Shown in pieces: positions 1-12,855 of a DNA stretch of 64,000 nt. The stretch's first letter is position 1. Each line of letters opens with the position of its first letter. Under the pieces are notes generated by a model. The model saw only the letters and a program-made list of their open reading frames with translations. It did not search any database and was not told where the DNA came from. The stretch is from Gyromitra esculenta (taxonomy: Eukaryota; Ascomycota; Pezizomycetes; Pezizales; Discinaceae), in NCBI GenBank assembly GCA_038503075.1, contig JBCAML010000011.1, positions 434,001 to 498,000 of the forward strand. The letters run 5' to 3'. The position numbers and the translations under genes are program-made.

Positions 1-3000
1 CTTCAGAGGCTAAATATCTGCCCAGTCCAATTTGAAATTTTTGTCGAGTACTGATGCTAATATGCGATCACCATCAACCGGTTCGAACTTCTAGCTAAAG
101 GAATGGGGTAGATTGCCCTATACATCCGCTTGCAATTCCTCGGGATTTTTCCGAGCCTAAAACGATATTCTTTGGATGTGGTGGTGCATACCGGATCACT
201 CGTCCCTCCATACACTACTGCTGATATTTACCATAGAAAAAGCTGACTTTATCAACTTTCTCTCCTGTCCTGTGTATCACATAGGTAAGAAAAATGTGTG
301 AAAAAAACATAACGCGAAAAGATGCAATAGTGTAGTGAACTGGCTCCGCCATAACCTAAGGGTTGGATGCGTGTATGAATTATCTATTTATCTATCTAGT
401 GAACTGGCTGGTGCATCATGATATCTCACTCTTGCTCTCATTTGTCGCCTTTGTGTCCTCTGCAATACCAACCGGAATTGAGGCAATTCTCTGACTCCCC
501 GGTAACAGCCTGACTGGCCATTGGGAGAAAGATGGTTCCATTAAACAGGCGATTATCGGTTGATGCGTTCATAATTGACGATTTTTAGGCCGATTTTCAA
601 CTATTTCAGCCTATCATCTCCAGAACCAACAGAAAATGAACAGAGTCATTCTCGTAAGCGAGTACCTGCATATGTGGATTCAAGCTCCAACGGGTCATCT
701 GCTTTGCTCATTTCTGCTGTCCGGCGAGATACTGTTTGAGAAGAACGGCATCTCGAGTGACATGGCATGACTGCTGCTCATCACTCGCTCATCCAAGTAG
801 ATATTACGTACTACCAACTATAGGAAACGTTAGTTTAGGGGACTCCTCTAGATATGGAACTTTTATGTTGTGCCTACGGACATTAATCCGTTTTATTGAT
901 CGTCGTCATGTTGCTTTGAACACTCCGTCACTCTTCTGGCCCTTCAACGCATCTGATGCAGTGTTACTGTGTTCGAAACTGCACTTTGCCAGCGTTCAGT
1001 AATCAGAATGCCTGCATGATTGGCAATGGCAGAAAGTTATCCCGAGACAAACAGGAAAACTCCGTAGCAGCACGAACCTCCGAGATATCCCGAGTCTGTA
1101 GTCTCTCCGGACGTTTTTAATCAACAGTTCTCTCTCTAGCTTCGAAAGCCCAAGTCTTAGCTCGCGAGGGGGAGTGTCGTGTTGTGTCCACTGGCCGCTC
1201 TACAAAACACGGGTCTGAATTCAAGTCGCCCAAACGGATCGAGAAAAAAGCATTTCCGAAGTAAGCGCCCTGCAGGGAAAAACACCGGTAGCGTCGATGT
1301 GAAGAGGAATGACGAGTGTGTCGAGATCTCAATGTCTCAGAGTTGCGACGAAGCTCTCTTGCCCCTCCTTTCCCCCCTCTCTTGTCATCACGAACAACAG
1401 TTTCGAAGTTGAACCTTCACTAGCATATTTCACGTGCAAAAATACGACCTAGCCCTTGGAAAATGGAGAAATATTTGCTGGAGCTTAAACCTACAGGTAT
1501 GCTCTGCTTTTGAACCTGTTAAAATATTTCCTCCTTCTCCCCCTTCGACCTCAGCAACACCAACCCCCCTACCTCTATACCCCCCCTCTCTGTAACCTCG
1601 TCAATCCAGGCCACAAAATCAAACTACATCCCAATTCCTTCTATTGCATGAATCCAAGACCCAAGTCCTCAGGCAACCACCAAAAAACGCGGGGTAATGA
1701 AATAAATAAAAAATCCGACTCACCGCAGCAATTGGTTCTCCACGGATCGCCAGCAGCAAGCAAGCAGGCAGGCAACAACAAACAAGAGATGGGGTTAGTT
1801 ACCAGAATTAAATTAAATTTTTTCATGTGTTTTACGTGCACGATAGGAGAAAAAAAAGGAAAACAAGTTCTTGCCTTAAAAAGAACGTTCCCAATAACAT
1901 CCCCCTCAACATTTCCTACCGAGTTTAAAAGGAACTACCGAATGACGAATGACGTGCCACGTGCGGTACAATTCCCATACAGCTTTGTCCGTCACAATCC
2001 AAACCGTTCAACGTCATATCACATCACATAACCTCACATCATATATCATCACATGGTGCGCACCCCGCATTCAATACCAGGAGATTCAATGGAGAATCCC
2101 TGGGAGGAATAGGACGCCACCGTCATACAGAAAAAAAATAGTCTATCAACTTTGGTGATTTTTGGACAACGACTGAGGCGAGGGAGGATCCGAAAAAGAA
2201 ACAATATGGTGAGAAGAGGGGGCTTGGAGAAAGAAAACGAGAGGAACTACCGTGAAACTTCAGCGTAAGAAACAACTGACAGCAATTCTGCTATCGAAAC
2301 ACCCCCCTCCTTTTCTAATGCCCGGTCTAGCCACTGCGCGATGTTGGAAAAAAAAAAGGGTCATTTTTTTCACGTTGTATGACGACGGCTGTATGAACGT
2401 TCGTTTTGCGATAATCCCTGATAGATGACCAGTCTCCTTCACTCCTTCACTACGTGTACACACCCCCTCCCTTCTAACAGCACAACACCGGGTTGAACTC
2501 GAGTTTGGAAACAATAACACCACTGGTATGCCACGCTATCTCGCTATAGACTGTTTTTCCCCAACCTTATCCAGCCCCGCTAGCCAGAATCCCAAAAAAA
2601 ACGAATGATATCGAACCGGAAGAGTGAAGATGACGATGAGAGATGAGATACACAAAAATATCATATGTAAAATAAAATAAAAACTAACAGAAGAATTGAA
2701 AATAATAAACTGAAATTGGAATGAGAAAGAAGGAAAAACCCCTCTACCCTTTCTCCTCCAAGAGATGTGAAAAATAAATATAACGAAAATAAAATAAAAT
2801 AAATAAAAAACCAAATTTCTCCCAAGCTCGAAAAAAAGCTCCTGGAACGCCAGCATGATCTTTCTTCCCGCGCGCCCCTTTTCTTCAGACATACGGAAAA
2901 TATGAAAATATGAAAGAACCCCAGATTCCAAAAACCAAACCATGATAACGCAACTTGCTACCGAACGAAAAAAACGTACACTTTTCATGACAAATTTTTC

Positions 3001-3327
3001 CCTAATGCATAAACACATTTTTGACACGTTGACACGTTGGCGATCCACGTCACACCTAGATCCATGACCCTGGCACAGCCGACTCTTACAAGATGATGGC
3101 GGGGCACAGAAAGCACATGGAGAAAGAAAAGAAGAGGAGGAAAATGATGATGATGGTGATGATAAGGTGGAGGAAGCGAATGAGGATGATGTGATAACGA
3201 ATGATGATGATGAGTGGGAGGATACGAATGAGGAAGAGGGGAATATAGCACAGAAAAATCAAGGAAATAATGCACAATACAACGCGGGCAAAAAAGCAGG
3301 AAAACAAAAAACAAAAAATCACAGCTT
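1..3327. other. Gene-free left flank
   Basis: I see no convincing gene here. Open frames of up to about 170 codons occur on both strands, but they are compositionally simple (poly-A/T, CT-rich), lack recognisable domains and do not join across plausible introns. Part of 2600-3330 is probably the 3' untranslated region of the white collar gene that ends at 3328. A 13-bp direct repeat (TAGTGAACTGGCT) occurs near 334 and 398. Confidence 0.5.
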
Positions 3328-6300
3328 TCAAGTTCCGTTCGTTGACATGTCCATGTCCACAGTCCCATTCATGTTCCCGTTGGGTGACATTGGGGTCATA
3401 CTACCATTCATAGGTGACATCGGGGTCATGTTACCGTTCATTTTTCCGTTAGGTGGTAGAATTGGATGAGGTTGGATAGGTGTCATTGTATTTTGGCTAC
3501 TTGCAGTACTCCCTCGCCTCAGCTGCTGCTGAATAGGCGATAGGGGTATTGGGTTCATGCCCGTCGGTTTCGACGGTGAAGACAATCCTGGATGGGGAGA
3601 GTCTCCAACGGAATGCGTTGTGACCGGTGAGCTTTGTGCGGGGCTAGTATTTCCTTTGTCTGAAGTTGAGGTGGCAGTCCGCGGCGATACTCGGCCAATC
3701 TTTTGTACCCATCAGTACGGACTCCATATACCAGGACAAACTCGACTTTGCCGGTAGCCGTTGTTGTGGAAGGGGGAGGAGGTTTGGGGGGATTGCTTAC
3801 GAGTTTGGCGTAACGCAATCCGCAACTGTTGCACAGATCTCTCTTTCCACTCGGGCCTCGCCTCCATTCTGGAGTAACCCGAGTGTGACAATTAGCGCAA
3901 TCCTTCTCGAGCTGGTCAACACCCTTTCTTCTCTTTCTCTTCTTGCGAAGGGCTAGCAGACTAGCGAGCTCTTCGACAAGTCTTTTATTTGTCCGCTGCA
4001 TCTGTCGTAATTCAAATTGCCAACTTGTTGATCTCGTCGTTTTGAGTTCTTCAAACAAGTTTTCGTCGCCACTACCATTTTCTGCACTATTTTCTCGTGA
4101 ATCATGAGCCATCTTCTCACTAATATTGTTGACATGCGAGACTTGGAGAGGTGATCGACTGCTCCAATGAGACGGTGTAGACGATGCTGAAGCAATATCT
4201 GTCTTGGCATTTGGACTTCCTGCAGAAGCCCTAGTATGCTTCAAGAGCCTTGTCTGGGCAATCAAGAAAGTCGGCTTTCGGGTTTCGGTGCCATCTCCGG
4301 GAAACAAAGTTGTAAGAGCTTGCAGGAATTGTCCTCTCTTGTTCTGGATCTCATGCTTGACTGTCGATTTGATTCCTGCCCTTGCGTTTTCCAATGCCCT
4401 GCCAAGTTCGTGTTTCGAATCCGGCCTCATGAGTGCCTGGATGCTAGTGCCAATCACTTCGTCGGATTCTCTGTCGAGCAAAACTTTGATGTTTGATGAG
4501 ACGAAAAGGAACATTCCGCTGGTCGACATCTTGGTCCATAATTCATTTTCTCCAATTCCTCCTGTAGACTGAATATCCTTCCAGCCCAACTTGTAAACTG
4601 GCCTTTCTCTTCCAACCAGAATAATGCATTTCCTTCCCTTGCCTTGCTCGGTGTGCAAGGTTCCGTGACTCTCAAACCACGTGTAACCGCTATATTTTCT
4701 CCTGATTCGGAAAACTACGTTGACTGATGTGCTTGTTGATGTATCCTTCAAATCCCTAGTTACCGGTACAATATCGCTGGGGTGGCATACTGCCGAAAGG
4801 CTAGTACCAACAAGTTCTTGGGGTTCATACTCCAGAACTTTCCTGATGCTCGGAGAGCAGTACAGGAAGAGCCCTTTTAAAGAAAGCACGTGAACAACAT
4901 CGTCTGTGTTCTCCAACAAGACTTTATCCAGTATCCTCTTTGAGTGGAATTCCGATTCGCCGGTTCCGAAGGAGCTCAAAACCTGAGATACGTCATCCCT
5001 GGCCACGGTCAATCCAGATCTCTGATCCATAACCAAATTCGCCGATGCGGGGACGTAGGACGGCAGTTGGTTGTATTGATAGTTGATCGCAAAAGATCCG
5101 TCTGATCCTATCCAGTCAGCTCCGTAAATCGCCACACCTTAATAATGGGGGAGCAAAAAGGCACTAGGGGCTCTACCTTTATTTCGGTTCATCATAGCAC
5201 CTGGCTGTTCGACCAAATCGACCTGAAATCCAACGAAGTACACAATCTCGGGAGAATCCCAAGTGATGGGAATCATAGTTAGAAGGTTTGTAAACGGCTG
5301 TCCACCTTTTCGGTAGTTAATCAAGGAAGTCTGCCCCTCCTTCTTCGCGTCAATTTGATTTTTGAGGTAAAACACCGCATCATCGTCTACATATTTTCTC
5401 TTGACACCTTGGGCACACTTGCCATCAGGTGACTGCAGGAAGCGACAATTGCGTCCCAGAATCTCGTGCTTTGTGTACCCTGTCAAACGCTCAAAAGTGG
5501 CGCTGCAGTACACAATGGGATTGTCGAATTTGCGGGCATCAGTTACGACGAAGGAACAAGAGAAATCAACAGCACCGATGTTGATCTGGGGGTTTGGTCT
5601 ATTGGCTACCCGATACTAATGACACGAATTCAATTCACATCAGCATCTACCTATTGGGATTAGGGGGTCGATTCCATGTAGATGCAGGAAATAGATGAAG
5701 AAAATAGATTAAAAATGCTAACCAGAACCCCTAACATGTCGAAGCCAGTTGAGGAGTATATATTTTCAGTAAACATCTGCTGATGGGCTTTCATCCCCAT
5801 CGGAGCATACGCTGAGGATGGACTCATCCCTGTCGGCGATCGAAGGTCAGATCCCATGGTCCCTTCGTAGTAGGCAACAGATAGGTATTTAAATGACCCA
5901 CCTCCCATAGAATCGACTAAAACTTGATCCATGGTTGCACCCGACATTTGGGACATGTGCATCTGGGTCATAGGAGACGACGTCAAAGAGTCGACGGACA
6001 TTCGATGGGCGTGCGGTCCTAGGGGGCTGCCAGGCATTTGGGGGCCTACGGGGCTTGGAGGAACTGATACAGTGAGGGCGCTTGTCACAGGGCTAGAGTG
6101 CGCGGTCCCTGATAGAACTTGCGGATCGGCAAACATCGAGATCGAAGATTGCATTTCGGGGCCAGAGATATTTCCCACACCCATCATGCCCACAGCGCTT
6201 AGCTCTGGGGCCGATGAGTCCATCTCAGAATACGATTCCATAGTCGTTGGCAGCCGGCCCATGTCGCTTCCCATCTGACTGAGTTCTCCATTGCTATACG

Positions 6301-6625
6301 CCGAGGGGCTGACCATCCGAGAGAAAGAATCCGAATGATCATTGCCACCCACGTTCATAAAATCCATCCCATAACCATTAGCCAGAGATCTCCGTCGCAG
6401 CTCGCGAGCATTCTCTGCTACAATCTCATCCATACCAACCGCTCCTACCATGCCAGGCGTAGATGCTCTCCGAATACCAGGTGACCGTTCCACGGGACTA
6501 GTTCCATTCATTCCTCGGGGACCTGCATTCCTCACGGCCATAGTGTGTTGAGGCATCGAGAAAGCATGAGAGCTGGCAGCAAGATAACGATCCAGGTCAC
6601 CAGCATCCAATTCCATCATCATCAT
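3328..6625 (-). CDS. wc-1: White collar 1 (LOV/PAS/GATA blue-light receptor and transcription factor)
   Basis: Blue-light photoreceptor and GATA-type transcription factor that pairs with WC-2 through PAS domains and drives light-responsive and clock genes in the nucleus. Exons 6625-5723, 5615-5177, 5101-3801 and 3699-3328 join in frame to 1004 residues. Residues 1-300 are Met/Ser/Pro-rich with no clear fold. A LOV domain begins near residue 302; the flavin-binding motif GRNCRFLQ puts the photoactive cysteine near residue 358. It has the fungal-type insertion (KCAQGVKRKYVDDD) and the NYRKGGQPF stretch. Two PAS-like regions follow (about 470-570 and 590-690). One C4 GATA finger (CANCHTRVTPEWRRGPSGKR, then LCNSCGLRYAK) lies near 849-878, after a basic KKRKRRK patch. 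The last intron (3700-3800) was placed because its removal restores the family motif GRVSPR after the finger. The start is the first of four consecutive Met codons. The C-terminus carries MNG.MTPMSP repeats. Confidence 0.95.
3383..3442 (-). repeat. 30-bp tandem repeat encoding a decapeptide in the WC-1 tail
   Basis: Two 30-bp units in the last wc-1 exon read as MNGNMTPMSP and MNGSMTPMSP, followed by a partial MNG-containing copy. The unit length is a multiple of three, so copy-number change would not break the frame. Confidence 0.8.
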
Positions 6626-6659
6626 CGCGAACCCTAGATCAACTCCGATCTCGCTCAGA

Positions 6660-6717
6660 TCGGGGGAGAGGATTGGGGGTGGGAGGGGAGGGGAGGGGGG
6701 GGGAGTGATAAAGGGGT
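6660..6717. promoter_or_regulatory. G-run tract just upstream of wc-1 start
   Basis: The + strand carries repeated runs of four or more G, including a run of nine, within 35-95 bp of the wc-1 initiation codon. The gene lies on the - strand, so the transcribed leader would be C-rich and the template strand G-rich. This matches the sequence rule for a G-quadruplex. Any effect on transcription is inference. Confidence 0.5.
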
Positions 6718-7457
6718 GTCGTCACACCTTCAGACGACTGAAGGGTGGTGGTAGTGCTGACTATAATTGAGGGCTTGAGAAGGGGGCCCAGGTTTTGTCT
6801 TGGAAGGGGTGTATGAATCGGAAGGAGGAGGAGGTTGGGGGTTAGGATGGGAGATGGGAGAGTACAAGAGGGATCGTTGATAGAGAGGTGTTATTACTGT
6901 TATTGGGGGAGGGGTGGTGGGCAGCGAAGTTGGTGTCTCGGAGGCCACTGTTGATGAGAAAAGATATAACAATAATACACACAGAAAAAGGCCTTGTTTA
7001 GTATGGGATAGGTAATTCCGGAGAGCAGGCTGTTCTAAGAATCTGAAATCTCAGATCAAGCAGGCAAGCAAGCGGGTTTGAGAGCGAGGCAGTGAGCTGT
7101 GTATGAGTAGAACAGCCCTGGTGGCGAGCACTGTGGATGAAGACACCGGCTATCTTGTGGGGGGGGTGGAAGGGTATGGGTTGGGTTTGGGTTGGTTGGG
7201 GGTGGGTAGGGTATGTGGGCGGCTGCTGGCAGAGATGTGGAGATACAGTAGAGAAAATCCCAAGAGGGGGAAAGAGTGGTGGAGGGCGAGGGTAAACGGG
7301 TTTGGCTTCTGGCGCTCCAAGACGTGGATATGGTGGTGGTGGTCGTGGTGGTCGTGCTCGTGTCCGTGCTCGCGCTCGCTCGTCTTGGTCGACAAGGCAC
7401 GCGGTAACTGTTCGTGAAAAGCAGCGAGCAGCGAGCGGCTCAGGCGTCGCTGGTGAC

Positions 7458-7467
7458 GCAGATCGAT
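7458..7467. promoter_or_regulatory. Candidate light-responsive element, copy 1
   Basis: GCAGATCGAT lies about 0.83 kb upstream of the wc-1 start and contains GATCGA. An identical 10-mer recurs about 205 bp further upstream. Autoregulation by the white-collar complex is inference from the motif alone. Confidence 0.3.
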
Positions 7468-7662
7468 CGGGCGAAACGGAGACAGGGTAAGGGTTGGACG
7501 CTGCCTGGTTAGTGAACGAACGAATGAACCCTGCTCTGCAGTTAGAGTAACGGTAGTGTAAAAACAACAACTGCAACTGCAACTGCTACAACGTGATGCG
7601 AGAATAATGGGTGGAAAGATATCCGGATGGACAGATGGATGCCCCGCTGGTTCAGTGCGAGA

Positions 7663-7672
7663 GCAGATCGAT
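7663..7672. promoter_or_regulatory. Candidate light-responsive element, copy 2
   Basis: Second exact copy of GCAGATCGAT in the wc-1 upstream region, about 1.04 kb from the start codon. Confidence 0.3.
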
Positions 7673-9178
7673 GGTGGTTCTGGGCCGGCCCCCCTGCTGT
7701 GTGTTGTTGCGGCAGACTGGCAGAAGGAGGGAAAAAAAAGACAAAAAACACCCACAAAAATACCGTGGTCCGTTTTCTGGCCGTGGCCTGAGCCTGCCTG
7801 TGGTTCGTCAAGCAGTGACTGCCATGGACGCACGGGAAAAAAAAAGGTCAGGGAGGAGTTCGTGTCCTGTCGAGTGCGATGATGTCGACGCAAATCGTGA
7901 TCTCGGAGAGAATCTGTGATTGCGGGGGTGGTGACACTGTTTTGTTGTTGCCCACGCCTGGCTGATCGCTGCTTTTAGAGCACTCTACAGAACAGAAACG
8001 TGTGGGAGAGCAGAAGGGGAAAAAGAAAAAAACTGAGGTGTTGAGGAAATTGGGCAGACATAAAAAGAAAAAGTGATAGAAAGAGGATGTGATGTGGACG
8101 AGGGTCTGCTCAATCCGTTCTTCATCCGTCGAACCAGAATTCAAACGGGCTTCGTGTTTCGGCATGTGTTTAAAAGTAATCCCACTCGATATCGTCGCCC
8201 ACCACCCGCTCAGCGTTCCCCACGACTGCCTTCCCCAGCACCATCACTGCGTGGAGTGTCTTCTCTGTGGTCCCCGGAAAGCGTGACAGCTCCCGGTGGG
8301 CCAATCTTGGGCCAGCCAGGGGGGTCCCCCCCCAGAAATGCCTGTTGACGAATGTACATGCCATACCGTTCCTATGTAGAGTACGGTCCATCGAAGGGAG
8401 AAGATCAAAATCCATCACAACTCCCCACCCCCCCTCGCCTCTGCCGGAGAGGATAAATTGTTTTTGGTCAACACCCGGCCCCGATATATCCCTCACCAGG
8501 TACTCTTGATTTTCCATTAGGAAAGTCTCCCATCCCGAAGACACAGACAGCTGTCTGTCAGCTATTTCGCTTCGTTGGCCCCCTCTCGAGCAGACGAGCG
8601 TATCACTTCGCGCGGATAGGGATACCCTACAAATGTCGTGTGAGGCTCGTGTACCAAGCGACACCCCGTGCCTGACGTAACAGTCGTGATTGAAAGAGAC
8701 AGAATGGTTCTAAGAACATTCCCCGGGCACTTTAGCGCCACATCCCACTCGTCCCATGTCCCAAAAGACAGCGAGCCCCCGCGTTTCGGGCCCGGCAAAT
8801 TGGAGCTTCGCGCCCAGGACTTGTGCGAAATGCGCAATTCACACACTTCGCAAAGGGCAGCCAGGAAAAGCAAGCATGAAAAGGGAAGGGGCTAAGCAAA
8901 AATAAAATGAAATATCCAGCGCTGCAATCAATGATCATGACTGCATACGCTGTATACGCTACAGCGAAATCAGAACGCTAGCAATCTCGATTGCATACAT
9001 AAACGATTGCAGCAACCTTTCACAACCAGCAATTAATCGGCCATTTATCCGGGGAATCCGCTGCCATCGGATTTTGGTTTTTTTTAGTTACTTTTTCGTC
9101 TACCGAGCCAGGCACTCTTTTTATCTCTCTGTGTTTTTCGCGCTCCCCTCTATACAGGGCCTGTTTTCCGTTATTTGC

Positions 9179-11973
9179 TTAATTCAGAATCACCAAGTGC
9201 CCTTCAATTTCACCAACAAGCCCGTCAATGGTTTCCTTCGTGGTCCGACTATTCACTACCGCCCGGAAAAATTCACCGTATACTGGGTCCGGCGAATAGT
9301 CTAACCGTGCCGCAAATAATAATTTTATCTTCGTTAGCAGGCAATTAAGCCTCACTGGATGAAGAAAGGAGGGGGGAACCACAAAAGGTACGCCGAGGGA
9401 AAACAAAAAACAAAAAACAGGAAACAATTGAGATAAACACTCACCAACCATGAATCCCTTAGCCACTAGTTTCGCCGCAATTTCTCTTGTGGTTGTCGTG
9501 TTCCTAATCAAGTAATTAACCACCTCATCTCTCTCTCTCCACTCATATTTTTTTGGTGGCGAGACAAACGACTCACTTTTTTACGCTGTCGAACAATGCT
9601 CCTTCGGGCGTGTAATAGAAACACCTGCATTTTCCACACAAAATGAGTATTTGGGCCCACCATCGAGGCTCACCCTTTTTTTCCCGGGGCGGGCGAGAAT
9701 AGTGAGAGACTTCAATTGGGTAGATCATGAGTAATTTTGATACTCACACTTGCAAACACGGCGGGGGATTTTCAGAAACGAGATGGAAGTTCGTCTTCGA
9801 GCTTAGTAGATCTGCGAAATACGCTGCCATTTCAAAGGCATGGTCGATGCGCGCTGTTCATCCACTTCAGTGTCAAACGGTCTTCTAATCCCAGTCGAGC
9901 CAATCGGAACAGAACAGAACAATGCACAGGGATCATGGTACGCGAGCATATGCACTACACGCATCAGACTAACCTTGATAGCCATCTTTGCCATAATAGA
10001 TCCAGCCGAAAGCCATCTTGAGCGAGTCACCACGACGGCCGCAGCCCATAGTCATCTGGGCCAGGTCGTAGACCTCATCTTCGCCCCCTTCTTCGTCTTC
10101 ATGGAATAAACTATCATTACCCCACATGATTAGGGAAATGATTATCCATCACCAGAAGAGACGAGAAGGAAATCATTATTCATCCGCCAGCAGGATTGTT
10201 AATCTCTTAGCGAAGAACGGCTTCCCAGGATCTTCCTTCTGGCGATCATTGACACAATCTACTCCCCCCCCCAAGCCCCGCCCACCCACCCCTTCCAGCA
10301 CAACCCAGCACTCGCACCCCTCTCCAAATTAAATAAATAAATAAAAGGGGGTTCACTTACTACCCTGCCTTCAACTGCATGGCCGCCCAGAACCTCCTCC
10401 GGTCTGGCGTCAACAGAAAACTACACGTCATCGGAACGCCTAGCATCTTATGCGGATTAACAGTCATGCTATCGGCCAGCTCCACGCCCTTCAATCTCCA
10501 CTTCTGGTTCTCGCTGAAGGCCACACTCCCGCCCCACGACCCATCGACATGGAACCAGAGGTTATGCGCTTTGCACACCGTCGCAATCTCCACAAATGGG
10601 TCGTACGAGCCGAGGACTGTCGTGCCTGCGCCAGCGTTGACGTAGAAGGGCGTAAACCCTTCTGCTTTAGCCTTCAGAACCGCAGTCTCGAGTTCTAACG
10701 AAGTGTGTCAACGATCCATTTACCAGGTTTCCTGGGCGTGTGCACACAAATGAGGGAATTTCGGAGGTTTTTTATTTTTTTTTACCGGAAACGATCATCC
10801 TTCCCGCCTCATCAACTGGTATCTGCCACACCGCTTCGCTGCCAAACCCGCATAGGATCGCCGCCTTCTCGACGCTGTAGTGGCCGTGCACACTCGTGAA
10901 TACAGCGAACCGGTACGCGGCGTTACCCTTCGACTTTGTGTCAGGAAAAAGTGTATTACGCGCGATCACCATTGACGTCGAGTTTGACGCTGATCCACCG
11001 GGTAACGTCACGCCGCCGGCGTTTGCCTGAGTGAAGCCCACGAGGCTTGCGAGACGGTGTGTTGTTTCTTTCTCGATCACCGTCAATGCCGGGGAGACTG
11101 GATGACAAAGAGAGATTGCGTTAATTCTTTTTTATTCCATTCCTTCTCTTTTATTCTTTCATGTTTTTTTGTATTCATTGTTTTTTTATATAGGGAGGGG
11201 GTGTGGAGTGGTGGGGATGTGATGCGTGCGAGTGCAGGACGGACGGGTCTTTGACCTTGGTATACATGGACCTGAAGCGAGCAAATAAAGGCTCATCAGC
11301 TTCTATTACCATTCTGCCATTGAGGATACATCCTCTTCTGTTTATTTTTCCATCCTCTGTTCCCATGGTGAGGTTACATACATTCGTGTTCAACACAGCG
11401 AGCACCAGCTCGCTACACACGCCCACCGGATCCGTAGAAGCGTAGAGCTTATCCATAAAGCCAGGACTCCACGTATTGACGGAGTACCTCAACACCTTCC
11501 TAACCACGCTCAGTAAGCCATCTTTCCCCCTCCCCTCGCCGCTCGGCAGATCCAAATCAAAGACGGCACTCAGTTCCTTCGGAGGTAGAGGCTCAACAAT
11601 CAGTTTCCCGGCACCTGCGCCAGTGTCTGCAGAGGCAATATATGGTAGCAATTCTTTCTGCAGGAGTGATAGGAGCTGATGTTATCGAAAAAAAAAATTG
11701 GTGAAACCCCAATTCCCCTCCATGGGTTATTATGGGTGCGGATGCCGCGGATTAGTCTTGCCCGAAAGGTACTTGACCGTTTTCTATTCAGGATAGTGTT
11801 GGAGGGGGGGGTTTACGACATACCTGTTGGAGTTCCTGCGCTCTCCCTATTCCTATTGCTCCTCCACCTACTCCTTCATATTCTCCTTCTCCATTCCGCG
11901 GGTGAGTGCTCGGGATGCCGTTTGCGGTTGTTATGTCGCTGGAGCCATTCATCTGACGATAATTGGTGGCCAT
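9179..11973 (-). CDS. Group II PLP-dependent decarboxylase (glutamate / cysteine-sulfinate decarboxylase family)
   Basis: Probably a cytosolic amino-acid decarboxylase. Exon 1 gives MATNYRQMNGSSDITTANG and later exons give VNTWSPGFMDKLYAS, GGSASNSTSMVIARN, FTSVHGHYSVEKAA, WFHVDGSWGG, SMTVNPHKMLGVP (the PLP lysine), CGRRGDSLKMAFGWIYYG, NPPPCLQ, CFYYTPEG and FFRAVVNS, in the family order. HVDGSWGG carries the aspartate that contacts the pyridine nitrogen. The product should be about 500-550 residues over nine or ten exons. A 16-nt micro-exon (11256-11271) restores the expected VHVYQVSPALT stretch but needs a weak GTCAAA donor. Substrate cannot be read from sequence: fungal members are often labelled glutamate or cysteine-sulfinate decarboxylase. 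It is followed by Nop9 on the same strand with no sign of co-regulation. Confidence 0.88.
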
Positions 11974-12855
11974 TCAACCTTTTTTTTTTTTTGGCTGTTG
12001 CAGGGGCTTGTGGGACGGAGAGAACAGGTTTTTTAATTTTAATTTTTAAAAAAAAGATCTTTAGAAAGATGAGATGAAAATTTAGAAAAAAAAAACCACC
12101 TTAATTGAGCTCGCGAAACATAAGATGAAGACGAAGAGGTGGAAAGAGAAGGGAAAAAATATCCCTTCCCTTTCCCCCTCCTCACTAGCACGGGAAAGGG
12201 AAGAAAAAAAATGGCGACATAGACTGGGCTTTACTGGCTTAGGCAGTTCTTAGAGCAGGGTGCCTCGTCCGAATATCCCGCGAAGTGAAGGAAGCGAAGG
12301 GACGTTTCTCCGTCCGTCTCTTCTTTTTTTCCATTAGATTTCTTTTGGGGGGGTTTGTTTTCCTTAGTTTTCCAATGAATCACCGCTTCGCTTCCACGGG
12401 CTTAAGCCCACCACCCCGCGCGCGGTAGTCGAAGGAGAGGGACAAAAGGACGGAGAGGGCGATTAATCCCTTTCTTTCCTTTTCCCCTTCCTCCTTTCCT
12501 TTTTAAAGAGAGAGAGAGATAAATACGTTTTTTATATTACAGAACGGCAAGAATTACATCATCGCGCCCCTCTCTCCAGCGCAAAAGGAAAAAGGAACGC
12601 TTCGCCCATCTTTCATATGCTTTTTAGCTCACGCGTTGTCAGTGTGCTGACATCACTAGCATACCGCATCTCGCTCTCCCCTCCAAGTCCAACCCCCATG
12701 CAATTACTGCAGGGGGTTCAGCTGTCTGGGAGGGGCTATTAGTATGACATTGTATACTCGAAAAAAAACAACGAAAAAAGGAACTAAGAGCTCGGTTTTT
12801 CTTTGATCCGCCCACATTCCTTCTTTTTAGCCGCATCCATCCCGGTTGACCCGAA
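11974..12855. other. Spacer between decarboxylase start and Nop9 stop
   Basis: No gene is seen. The stretch is rich in poly-A/T and GA/TC tracts and should contain the decarboxylase promoter and the Nop9 3' untranslated region. Confidence 0.5.

Larger units (their letters stand above)
6626..9178. promoter_or_regulatory. Long wc-1 upstream region
   Basis: About 2.5 kb with no supportable gene separates the wc-1 start from the 3' end of the decarboxylase. It holds G-rich tracts (7150-7215), a GTG/GTC microsatellite (7328-7385) and two GCAGATCGAT elements (7458-7467 and 7663-7672) that contain GATCGA, the core reported for white-collar complex binding in Neurospora. Frames of up to 247 codons here are low-complexity and I do not call them genes. 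A long 5' leader or upstream intron is possible but not shown. Confidence 0.5.

Noticed and set aside
1510..2031. 173-codon + strand frame
   Set aside because: Low-complexity, no domain, no neighbouring exons that join; likely chance.
3555..3800. WC-1 ending at 3555 by read-through of the last intron
   Set aside because: A 101-bp intron (GTAAGC..AAAAG) restores the conserved GRVSPR after the GATA finger and leads to the stop at 3328.
7150..7893. 247-codon - strand frame upstream of wc-1
   Set aside because: Composed of His/Ser/Pro/Cys-rich translation of simple repeats; overlapping frames are equally open.
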